DNA from: Cryptomeria japonica
Lineage: Eukaryota; Streptophyta; Pinopsida; Cupressales; Cupressaceae
Reading direction: 5' to 3'
Assembly (NCBI RefSeq): GCF_030272615.1
Contig: NC_081411.1
Coordinates: 834,446,136-834,510,135, forward strand
Length of the DNA: 64,000 bases
The position numbers were made by a program, and so were the translations under genes. The first letter of the stretch is position 1. Each line of letters starts with the position of its first letter. The notes below the pieces were generated by a model. The model did no database searches, was not told the DNA's origin, and saw nothing but the letters and a program-made list of their open reading frames with translations. Below, in pieces: positions 11,880-21,613 of this stretch.

Positions 11880-11924
11880 TTTGGCTACAAAAAAAGTCGT
11901 CAACCACCAGTGTGAAGTCTAGAA

Positions 11925-11990
11925 AATCAAGGAATACTGAAAAACACGTTTTTTCAGTTGACTTTCTAGGCTTGTCACTTCCAAGCCAAA
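11925..11990 (+). repeat. Left terminal inverted repeat candidate
   Basis: AAAAACACGTTTTTTCAG, then GTTGACTTTCTAGGCTTGTC and CCAAGCC. The reverse complement of 40430-40490 reads AAAAAACGC, GTTGACTTTTTTCTTGGCC, GTGTCA, CCTTGGCC in the same order. Similarity is partial, with gaps. Confidence 0.45.
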
Positions 11991-12030
11991 TACCAAAGCA
12001 TTCCCAAGCCGAAATTTGAAATTTGAAAAT

Positions 12031-12214
12031 TTGACTACAAAAATCGGATATTCGATAAAATCCGATATCCGATTTTATCGGATATCCAATTTTATCGGAT
12101 ATCCAATTTTATCGGATATCCAATTTTAGTACAAAAATTTGTGGTCCCTAAAAAAATTTTCGTTGCCGCCATTTATTTAGTAAACTGCCACATGGCAGAA
12201 ATCCGATATCCGAT

Positions 12215-12248
<34 letters not shown>
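12031..12248 (+). repeat. Inverted arm, left, with ATCGGATATCC repeats and (GA)n
   Basis: Contains three direct 17-bp units ATCGGATATCCAATTTT (about 12078-12128), then AGTACAAAAATTTGTGGTCCC, GCCGCCATTTATTTAGTAAA, CTGCCACATGGCAG, another ATCCGATATCCGATT, and (GA)n at 12216-12248. The reverse complement of 15077-15385 shows the same blocks in the same order. The two arms face each other across the 20-bp array. Confidence 0.85.
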
Positions 12249-12250
<2 letters not shown>

Positions 12251-15080
12251 ATATGACCCCTAACTATACAATTTGGTGTCTTAAGGGGTCCTATGGTGTC
12301 GTTAGGGGTCATATGGTGTCCTAAGGGGTCATATTGTGTCCCATGAACCCTTATGACCTCTTAGGAAACCATATGACCCCTAATGACACCATATTGGGTT
12401 GCTTTGGGTCATATTGTGTCCTAAGAGGTCATATTGTGGCCTATGACCCCTTAGGACACCATATGACCCCTAATGACATGATTTGGTGTCTTAAGGGGTC
12501 CTATGGTGTCGTTAGAGGTCATATGGTGTCCATAATGGTGTCATAACGGGTCGTATGGTGTCCCAAGACACCATATGACCCCTATGGACAACATAGGACC
12601 CCTCAAGACACCAAATCATGTCGTTAGGGGTCATATGGTGTTCCAATATTGTGTCCTATGACCCCGTAAGACACAATATGACCCCTAACGACATGATTTG
12701 GTGTCTTAAGGGGTTCTATGGTGTCGTTAAAGGTCATATGGCGTCCATAGGGGTCATATGATGTCTTGGGACACCATAGGACCCCTTAAGACACCAAATC
12801 ATGTCGTTAGGGGTCATATTGTGTCCTACGACCCCGTAAGACACAATATGATGCCTAACGACATGATTTGGTGTCTTAAGGGGTCCTATGGTGTCGTTAG
12901 GGGTCATATGGTGTCCATAGGGGTCATATGGTGTCTTGGGACACCATAGGACCCCTTAGGACACAATATGACCCCTTAGGAAACAATATGACCCAAAGAG
13001 ACCTAATATGGTGTCATTAGGGGTCATATGGTGTCCTAAGAGGTCATAAGGGTTAATGGGACACCATATGACCCCTATGGACACCATATGACCCCTAACA
13101 ACACCATAGGACCCCTTAAGACACCAAATCATGTCATTAGGGGTCATATTGCATCCTATGACCCTGTAAGACACAATATGATCCCTAACGACATGATTCG
13201 GTGTCTTAAGGGGTCCTATGGTGTCGTTAGGGGTCATATTGTGTCCATAGGGGTCATATGGTGTCTTGTGACACCATAGGACCCCTTAAGACACCAAATT
13301 GTGTCGTTAGTGGTCATATTGTGTCCTAAGGGGTCGTAAGACACAATATGACCCCTAACGACATGATTTGGTGTCTTAAGGGGTCCTATGGTGTCGTTAG
13401 GGGTCATATGGTGTCCATAGGGGTCATATGGTGTCTTGTGACACCATAGGACCCCTTAAGACACCAAATTGTGTCGTTAGGGGTCATACTGTGTCCTAAG
13501 GGGTCGTAAGACACAATATGACCCCTAACGACATAATTTGGTGTCTTAAGGGGTCCTATAGTGTCGTTAGGGGTCATATGTTGTCTTGGGATAACATAGG
13601 ACCCCTTAGGACATAATATGACCCAAAGCAACCCAATATGGTGTCATTAGGGGTCATATGGTGTCCTAAGAGGTCATAAGAGTTCATGGGACACCATATG
13701 CCCCTATGGACACCATATGACCCCTAATGACACCATAGGACCCTTGAAGACACCAAATCATGTTGTTAGGGGTCATATTGTGTCCTACGACCCTGTAAGA
13801 CACAATATGACCCCTAACAACATGATTTGGTGTCTTAAGGGATCCTATGGTGTCGTTAGGGGTCATATGGTATCCATAGGGGTCATATGGTGTCTTGGGA
13901 CACCATAGGACCCCTTAGGACACAATATGACCCAAAGTGATGCAATATGGTGTCATTAGGGGTCATATGGTGTCCTAAGAGGTCATAAGGGTTCATGGGA
14001 CACCATATGACCCCTATGGACACCATATTACCCCTAACAACCCCATAGGACTCCTTAAGACACCAAATCATGTCGTTAGGGGTCATATTGTGTCTTACAA
14101 TTGCTTAGGACACAATATGACCCCTAACGACACAATTTGGTGTCTTAAGGGGTCCTATGGTGTCCCAAAACACCATATGACCCCTATGGACACCATATGA
14201 CCCCTAACGACACCATAGGACCCCTTAAGACACCAAATCATATCGTTAGGGGTCATATTGTGTCCTAAGGGGTCCTATGGTGTCACAAGACACCATATGA
14301 CCCCTATGGACACTATAGGACCCCTTAAGACACCAAATCATGTCGTTAGGGGTCATATTGTGTCTTACGGGGTTGTAGGACACAATATGACCCCTAACGA
14401 CATGATTTGGTGTCTTAAGGGGTCCTATGGTGTCGTTAGGGGTCATATGGTGTCCCATGAACCCTTATGACCTCTTAGGACACCATATGACCCCTAATGA
14501 CACCATATTGGATCCCTTTGGGTCATAGTGTGTCCTAAGGGGTCCTATGGTGTCCCAAGACACCATATGACCCCTATGGAGACCATAGGACCCCTAATGA
14601 CACCATAAGACCCCTTAAGACACCAAATCATGTCGTTAGGGGTCATATTGTGTCTTACGGGGTCATAGGACACAATATTGGGACACCATATGACCCCTAA
14701 CAACATGATTTGGTGTCCTAAGGGGTCCTATGTTGTCCATAGGGTTCATATGGTGTCTTGGGACACCATACGACCCATTATGACACCATTATGGACACCA
14801 TAGGACCCCTAACGACACCATAGGACCCCTTAAGACACCAAATCATGTCGTTAGGGGTCATATGGTGTCCTAAGGGGTCATAGGCCACAATATGACCTCC
14901 TAGGACACAATATGACCCAAAGCGACCCAATATGGTGTCATTAGGGGTCATATGGTGTCCTAAGAGATCATAAGGGTTCATGGGACACCATATGACCCCT
15001 AACAACATGCTTTGGTGTCTTAAGGGGTCCTATGGTGTCCCAAGACACCATATGACCCCTAACGACACCATAGGACCCCT
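12249..15080. repeat. 20-bp minisatellite array with 10-bp half-period, strand-switching
   Basis: About 140 monomers of GGTGTCNTTAGGGGTCATAT and its reverse complement ATATGACCCCTAANGACACC. Each monomer is two 10-bp half-units, GGTGTC+4 and GGGGTC+4, so GGNGTC recurs every 10 bp with almost no slippage over 2.8 kb. The strand of the motif switches many times, often at GACACCAAATCATGTC, so the array is full of local inverted repeats. Variation is mostly in the 4-bp linkers (ATAT, CTAT, ATTT; TTAA, GTTA, CTAA, CATA). Because 60 bp is both three monomers and 20 codons, long spurious ORFs with a repeating peptide appear on both strands; I do not regard these as genes. Confidence 0.95.
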
Positions 15081-15164
15081 CTCTCTCTCTCTTTCCTTCT
15101 CTCTCTCTCTCTATCTCTCTCCCTCTCTCTCTCTCCCTCTCCTTCCTTCTCTCTCTCTCTCTCC

Positions 15165-15206
<42 letters not shown>
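15079..15206 (+). repeat. (CT)n microsatellite
   Basis: Pyrimidine tract of CT with CCCT and TTCC interruptions, the mirror of the shorter (GA)n at 12216-12248. It marks the inner edge of the right arm. Confidence 0.95.
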
Positions 15207-15207
<1 letters not shown>

Positions 15208-15385
15208 AAATATGACTAATAAAATTCAATATCCAATTAAAAATCGGATATCGGATTTCTGCCATGTGGCAGTTTAGTAAATAAATGGCGGCAATGGGAA
15301 ATTTTTTGGGGACCACAAATTTTTGTACTAAAATTGGATATCGGATTTTATCAGATATCCGATTTTAGTACAAAAAACCAAGAAA
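15207..15385 (-). repeat. Inverted arm, right
   Basis: Reverse-complement copy of 12031-12215: AATCGGATATCGGATT, CTGCCATGTGGCAG, TTTAGTAAATAAATGGCGGC, GGGACCACAAATTTTTGTAC, then further GGATATC palindromes at 15338-15365. It ends about 140 bp before the transposase ATG, so it probably forms part of that gene's promoter. Confidence 0.85.
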
Positions 15386-15498
15386 AAAAGGGTTTGTGGG
15401 CCATTCTATTTTCTGTCAAGGATCACGAGTTTTCAGACAGCTAGAGACAAATTTGAGCTTTTGGGAGATTCTTAAAGTGAAAAATTACATTGTCAATC

Positions 15499-15522
15499 AT
15501 GAAGGAGCATGTGTGGAGGTAA
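15499..15522 (+). other. Upstream ORF abutting the transposase start
   Basis: ATG at 15499 opens a 7-codon ORF ending in TAA at 15520-15522. The transposase ATG follows directly at 15523. It could dampen translation; this is inference only. Confidence 0.35.
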
Positions 15523-16707
15523 ATGGGGAGTAGTAGTCATCAGAAGTCTAAACACAAAAGAAAACTTTCAAATGACCAAATTGAAGTGTATAGAGAAAAA
15601 GATAGAGAATGTCATAGGAGGAGAAGACAAGGTATGTTAAATATTGCTAATGTTACTTCAACTAAAGAGGAAATTGAATTTGAAAATGTGCCACAAGTTA
15701 TTGAAAATGAAAATGTAGATTTTGAAAGTGAAAATGTTGAAAGTGATAATGAAAATGCTCAACATGTGGACAATTTTGACATAGGAGGTGAAAATGTGGA
15801 AAACTTTAACGTTGAAGGTGGAATTTCTCAACCAAGTGAACCATATGTAACACCTAATTACTTTAGAAATGAAGACCCTCTCATGGATGAAAGACAAATT
15901 CCAAATCCAAGACCTTCAAGAACCCCAAAATGGTTATTTGAAATCGATGAGAACATTATTGTGAATCTTGAAGGCAAGAGGTCAACAAGAACCGTTTGGT
16001 TGTGGGCTACATAACTTTTCAACCAAAATTTTAGCAATAAGACATTGACCAAGCAATGCCAACTCTTTGTTCAATTGCTAGAGATGATAAAGATGAGACC
16101 ATTGCTAAACAAATTGAAGATTCGTATGAACAAGAAGATGGAGAGAAATTTAATTATTGCAAAAAATCTATTTGATGCTCTCAATTCTATTGGAAAGAAT
16201 ACCAAAGAAAGAGATAAGAGAGCCACTCGAAGAGTGATTACAACCTCCTTAGTAAGCCATCAATTGAGGAAGGCTCATCAAATGAGACAAACTTGTGTTG
16301 ATTTTAACATAAACCATAAAACTTTGGATGGAGCACTTGCACGAAGACAAAGACTTGACAATCCACTTCAACAAGATACATGGGCATTTGGTGGGAGGCT
16401 TCCATGTGTTGATAGAAAGTTGACTGACAATGTGAAGGAAGAGATTCAACAATTTTGGCACTCTAATTCTAGAGTGTCACCCAATGTAAAGGACATTTTG
16501 AAATTAAGAATCGGCAACCGAGACCACACACCGCATCCCAAACATTTCTTGGAATCAAGCCAAACAATGTTGTACAAAAAATTTTGTGAATTACATCCAA
16601 CTTTGCAAATATCACAAAGGGCCTTTGAATCTTTGAAACCATTTTATTGCGTTCCTCTTAAGACTCACAATACCTGTTGTTGCAAGTACCATGTGGAGTT
16701 TTCAATG
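15523..16707 (+). pseudogene. DDE-type transposase, N-terminal part (interrupted)
   Basis: Starts MGSSSHQKSKHKRKLSNDQ, with a basic head and an acidic stretch rich in E-N-V. A stop (16012-16014) and frame changes near 15970-16170 damage the middle. From about 16200 it reads clearly: basic linker, then FGGRLPCVDRKL, QFWHSNSRVSPNVKDIL, LYKKFCELHP, SQRAFESLKPFYCVPL and KTHNTCCCKYHVEF. This order matches the region before the catalytic core in a widespread family of eukaryotic (mainly animal) transposase-like proteins, where the R-P/K-P-x-x-C-V and C-x-C-x-x-H segments form a zinc-binding part. The frame stops at the insertion of the retrotransposon at 16707/16708, inside the Cys/His cluster, and resumes at 32290. 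The superfamily is uncertain; Sola-like is one option to test. Confidence 0.7.
16703..16707 (+). repeat. Target-site duplication CAATG, left copy
   Basis: CAATG directly before TGTTGG at 16708. The same five bases follow the other end of the retrotransposon at 32288-32292. Five bp fits LTR-retrotransposon integrase. Confidence 0.9.
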
Positions 16708-17422
16708 TGTTGGTTAACGGATTGGATTTCTCAAAATTTACAAATAAATACTCTTGTTGCCCAAATAGAAAACCAATGATAACCAGTAGTTGGGTAAATA
16801 ATTATTGTTTTTACCCTCTACATTAAGGTACAGCTCCCTATATAATATTCAATGAATTTTGAATAATTTTTCTTTATGTGATTCACTTTTAACCAAAAAG
16901 TAAACAAAGGCTTCAACATTCACTAGTCAACACAATATGAATGCTTAATGATGGATAATGAAATTCATAATAAGACATTTGATCTCAAATGGAAATTAAC
17001 TCTTAGGATGATAAAAGAATATTTGAACTCTGATTGACACTCACTCATGTCTCACAGGACAAGGGGAATCAGAAAATTCAAAAGCTTACAGCTAGTTTCA
17101 TTTACCAAATTGATTCGCAAACTTCAAATGAAAAATCAGAGAAAAGAAACTGATACACGAACACATAATCATTCCAAAATAAATTTTACACATTCAAAAC
17201 ACACAGGTTTCTCAAGTTGTATCATATATTTCATTCCACTCAAAGATGGATATTCCACTGAAATTACAAGTGAGATTAGTCTGGTCCTCCAAATTTTACA
17301 CCAAAATTCTATATCACACAAAAACATCCTTACAAATATATATAGCCACCAGGCTTAATTGTCTTTTTTAAACAAAATGAAAATATGAAATTCAAGAGAC
17401 AACCATCTATAACTAAAATTAA

Positions 17423-18820
17423 CTAAACGGCTACAAGTCGTAAATAGAGCCATAATGAAAAGAACAGAAAATGGCCTAAATTGTCTCTGTGGTGTGCGTG
17501 GTGCCATGTATATTTTCGCCACTCCATATGAGCTGCGGAGAAGTTATGAACTACTTGGTAATGTGGGAGCCCAATGTACAGGATGCGTTGCTTCCAAACT
17601 TCTTTATCCATACCCACTTGCATGACATTAGTTTTATGCACTTCTAAGTGATATGAACAGACAACCAACATGGATTCAATGCGAGCTACTCTAGTGAAGT
17701 CATCTTGGGTGAAAGATTTTGATTCTTTAACAGAGTTTATTTTCCCTTTGAAACTCTGCACCATATCTATTACCTGCTCAATAGTCTGTCCGTCTTCTTT
17801 CAGAAGTTGTACATCGATGCACTCCAAGTCTTTATACATCATGGCAATGAGTTCTTTCAATTCTTGTAACAACTTAATGGACTCTTCATGACCTTGTTTT
17901 ATGATTGAATTTCTCCATTCAATGTTTTCCTTGGCCACATGCAGTAACTTGTCATCCAAATCATTTACTACCTTTTCTGTAAGGAAGTTCATGAGACCAT
18001 ACTTCTGTACATCTCTCATTTGAACCAGTACTGCAGCCCATTTTTTCCTTTCCTTTTCCCATGCTGACACCTCTGTTTCAAGCTCTTGCATTACAGTCAC
18101 AGCATCCTTGTACACCCTGACCAGATTAGCAATATACTCTGTTCCTTGCTGAATTATGAACTCAAGCCATTCCTCGAAGGTTTCTACCAGTACATGATTT
18201 CTCTGAACCTTATCCAACAAATTCTTGTTCATGGGAGATTTAGGATCAAAATTCTGAGGAACCTGTGACAGGGGTTATGGGCTGGGATGATGAATGGCAT
18301 TAATGTACTCCGCCATCTGCTTCATGGTTTGTTTCAACTCACATTTGTCTTTCTCATCCTTCCATGTTTTGGACAACATTCGTTTAGTAGAGGACTCTAG
18401 GTGTTTTGCATCAGCAACCCTTGAAGCAGTTCCTAAATCAAGCTTTTCAACAACAAAATCCTACTCAATTGCATTCTATGGATCTTTGTTTGAAATCGGC
18501 CTAGCCACTTCAGCTACCCAGTGCCCTGTATTCTCATCCACCTCCAGCATAGCGTCTGCTTTTAGCTTTTTAGACTTAGGTGTTTTCCCGAGGCATTTAC
18601 TCACCGCATCCTCCATGGGTACACTGATAGGGACTATGTTGCGTTACTTACTTATTGATGCTCCCAACCACCTTGAAACATTTGAGGATATCTTTGCTGG
18701 TGGAATTTGATATTCAGATGAATCCATCGCAGCCAAAGTAGTTACTTGATTGGGGCTTTCCGTGGGCTACTCCTTTTCTTTACCTGAATCTTGAGCTGCA
18801 GGGATTTGCTTCTGGTTCGC
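17423..18820 (-). pseudogene. E2 3'-LTR ORF b: coiled-coil-like protein
   Basis: The clean part is 18232-17423, 269 codons on the minus strand (KNLLDKVQRNHVLVETF, EELETEVSAWEKE-like, KWAAVLVQMRDVQKYG, HVAKENIEWRNSI, KQGHEESIKLLQELKEL). It is rich in Leu, Glu and Lys with long predicted helices. Upstream (18820-18240) the same frame is broken by several stops, but the other LTR copy reads there (SSEYQTPLAKISSNVSRWLG). The frame differs from ORF a and overlaps its end; a splice-donor-like CAG/GTAAAG lies at the overlap, so the pair may be joined by splicing or frameshifting. No known domain recognised. It runs in the gag-pol direction. Confidence 0.5.
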
Positions 18821-20543
18821 CCATAATCACTTGCGCCTCCTCAGTATCCAGAACTATGATAGTTTCTTTTCCTGTAATGTTTGCACCTTTCCTTTTACTT
18901 CTGGAATAGGTGACTCGAACCGTTGAGGGGCTAAATAGTGGTTCTTTAAGTCTTCTGGTTTGAACCTTCTCACCTTGAGTACCAGTGACACCTGCAATAT
19001 CAACAATAATGTTAGAAGAAGAAATTGGTGAAGCAGCATGAGATTGCTCAACTAATTTCTCGATCGAGGGAGCACTCAGTCTTCTTCCAGGCCTATGATC
19101 TCTTAACCATTTCTCCGGGTCCAATACATCTTCACCTTCCACTTCCTATATTCCTACAATGTTCATTGGCAATTTCAAAGTAATGATTTGCCGTAAAGTG
19201 AACCTTGACCATAATCTTCTCCGAACTTCAAATTCATCACATCAATCCTCCCAATAGTCTTCTAATTGGGGTATATGTGAAAAGTTCACATCAACATTCA
19301 GGTGCTTCACTGCATGTTCTTTATTGTCGAACCCCTGCCGAGCAACATATAGCGGCAAATTCATCTTCTTGAGTTCCAATTCTAAGTTCAATGCATCAGA
19401 AATAGTTTGGCAACTATAATGTCCGAGTTCAACTGGGAAAATTGCTTTAGATTCACTTTTCATCCCAAATTTCTTATCCACATGAGCTAGCTGTATGCTA
19501 ACTTCTAAAAGTACATAACTGTTGAGAGCATATCTGGGTAATCTGAAAGGTTCATCTTCAAAGCCTCCAATTCTGACATAAGTAAATCTAGGAAATTGAA
19601 TAAAACAACTCCCATATGTGGTGACCAACTTTAATGCCTCAGGTGACATTCTATTATTCAAATCTCCTTGCAGTTCAAAATTTAATCTTCCCACAAAGAC
19701 ATCATTCCATCTTAAGAAGTTTTCTATGTACCTTTGTATTTGCAAATGTGGATAGCACTCGTAGACCTTCATTCCATCAACCCAAGGTTCTTGATGTAAT
19801 CCTGGCCATTCTCTGATACAGGCTAAAATATAGAACAAGTATGAAGTCATGTGAAAATTAGCTCTTCCAACAAAATTACTCAACCCTTCATGCAATCTCT
19901 CAGCAATTACTTGTGCCCCGTCTAGGTATTTTTCACTGGCTAATAATACCTGAATGTAAAAATACATCCATTCCTCCCAATAGAAGGCATGTGAATTCCC
20001 CTTATGCCTGTTCAAAAGGATCATGATATCCTTAACTTCTGTGATGAAATGCTCTCTTGTTAAGGGTTTGGGCAACCTAGAACCTCCCTTTTGTATTTTA
20101 AGGAGCTAGTTCGTAGCTATGAAGCTCCGATAAACACTTCTCTTCTCAGAGAAAAATGTGTATGAGGTTCCTATGGACCAATCTTCATACGGCTCTTTGT
20201 GAGGAATTCCAATTGCAGCCATTATAGTTTCTTTGTCAATCCGCACTAGCATGTCTACATTATTGGCTCTAATACACCTATTACCAGCATCATATCAGTT
20301 CATGCATGCATATACTAATTCTGGGCAAGGAGCAGCAATTGGGAATGCAGGGGTCTCAACAAGACCACTGTGAACTATCTTTTCCATCATGGAATTAGCT
20401 GTCGGGTTCTTGGCCCTCTCTAGAATGTTATCTAACTCATCCTGAATGAAGGCTGTATCATCTAACTCTGGAAGGGTACTAACCAAGCATGATGTTTGAC
20501 CCAATTTGGGTAGAGTTGGTCTCATTTTTGCCTTAAATTGCAT
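18780..20543 (-). pseudogene. E2 3'-LTR ORF a: unknown protein
   Basis: Minus-strand frame from ATG 20543 (MQFKAKMRPTLPKLGQ) to the stop at 18780. Stops inside at 20297-20295 (TGA), about 20107 (TAG) and 19244-19242 (TGA, where the other LTR has Cys). Recognisable pieces: ANPTANSMMEKIV-like, IAAIGIPHKEPYEDWSIG, SHAFYWEEWMYFYIQ, RANFHMTSYLFYILACI, WPGLHQEPWVDGMKVYECY, PRFTYVRIGGFEDEPFRLP, then a charged tail ending KGANITGKETIIVLD. Relative to the other LTR, 35 codons are missing in frame near 19110. No family recognised; well-conserved codons in both LTRs suggest it was once translated. Confidence 0.55.
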
Positions 20544-21613
20544 CAATCAGACAACATTCAACTCCGAAGCAAAGAATTACACTTTCCAATTTTCAGAACT
20601 AAAACAGAGCAGGGGAAAATAAGCAATTGAACTCACCTGTCTTCAACATCAAACTATGAAACCCTTAGAAGAATTGAGCTAAATTACCTTCTGTGTCTCC
20701 ACTCTTTGCCAACGGCAACAATAATTATCTTACCTGAGATGCCCCATATTAAAAGACAGAAAAGACTGAAAAGAACCAACACACGCTTCGGCCCAGCTCA
20801 TTCACCCGTGTAAAATCACTTGTGATTTGATATACTTTTGACATGCTTATTAATTAGAAATCAACTCCACACAGTCAGCATGCCTTCTCATGATTGTTTC
20901 CATAATTACAATTTGAAAACACGAAAACCAAGGAAAATTCTTTTTTGATTGCGCCGCCTTTTCTTCCAAGACACCATCGGGCTGATTTGGAAACACCGCT
21001 TTGAACCTTGAACTCATTTTAAAAGAAGTTCATTGGTTCAAAGTTCAATGACAACAAGTCACATTTATGAACAAGCAGAAAGAGACAAAAGGAACGTTTA
21101 ATAACACGAGAATGAACCATGAACCTTGAACCATTTCAAAACAAAAGTTCAATGGTTCAAGTTCAAAGTGACCACAAGACTAGTACTAAAGAGACAACCA
21201 CAAAACACAAGACAAAAGACCGATTGAACCTTGAACCTTGAACCGAAAAGGTTCAAAGTTCAAGTTCAATGACTATGTTATTGACAACTTAGAACTTTAT
21301 GGAACGCATTTCTCTTGAACTCGAATTGTGAACTTTATAAAAGCTTCAACACATGAGTACGAAACTCGTTGAATGAAGACTTAAGTCCTAGGAAAATAAT
21401 TACCCTTTTTTTTGATAGGCTATAAACAAAAAATAAAAATGGGGCAACAATTGGCTCTGACTGGGGAACAGGACTATGAAGGACTAGGAAGGAACTTAGG
21501 ATCTCTGGTTTTGCACTAAAACAAGGATGAGGATACAAAATAGGAACGACTTGACATAACAAAGTTGACACAACAAAACTGAGCTATGTACAGAAAATGC
21601 GAGGAACATTCGC

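Larger units (their letters stand above)
16708..21449 (-). repeat. E2 3' LTR (4,742 bp)
   Basis: On the minus strand it starts TGTTGCCCC at 21449 and ends CAACA at 16708. It matches 27449-32287 throughout. The main size difference is a deletion of about 105 bp near 19110. The U3-like end carries repeats of TTCAAGGTTCA (about 21000-21270) and a TATAAAG-like site at about 21336-21343 (minus). Confidence 0.93.

Noticed and set aside
12334-15008. Many 60-90 codon ORFs with a repeating TPNDTIGPLK-type peptide on both strands
   Set aside because: Three 20-bp monomers equal 20 codons, so a stop-free monomer gives long ORFs in any frame and strand. There is no unique start and the peptide changes with orientation flips.
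15059-15316. Minus-strand ORF of Glu-Arg repeats and plus-strand Ser-Leu repeats
   Set aside because: Translations of the (CT)n tract.
18294-18710. Plus-strand 138-codon ORF, also at 29031-29447
   Set aside because: Antisense shadow of LTR ORF b, which has consistent codons and direction in both LTRs.
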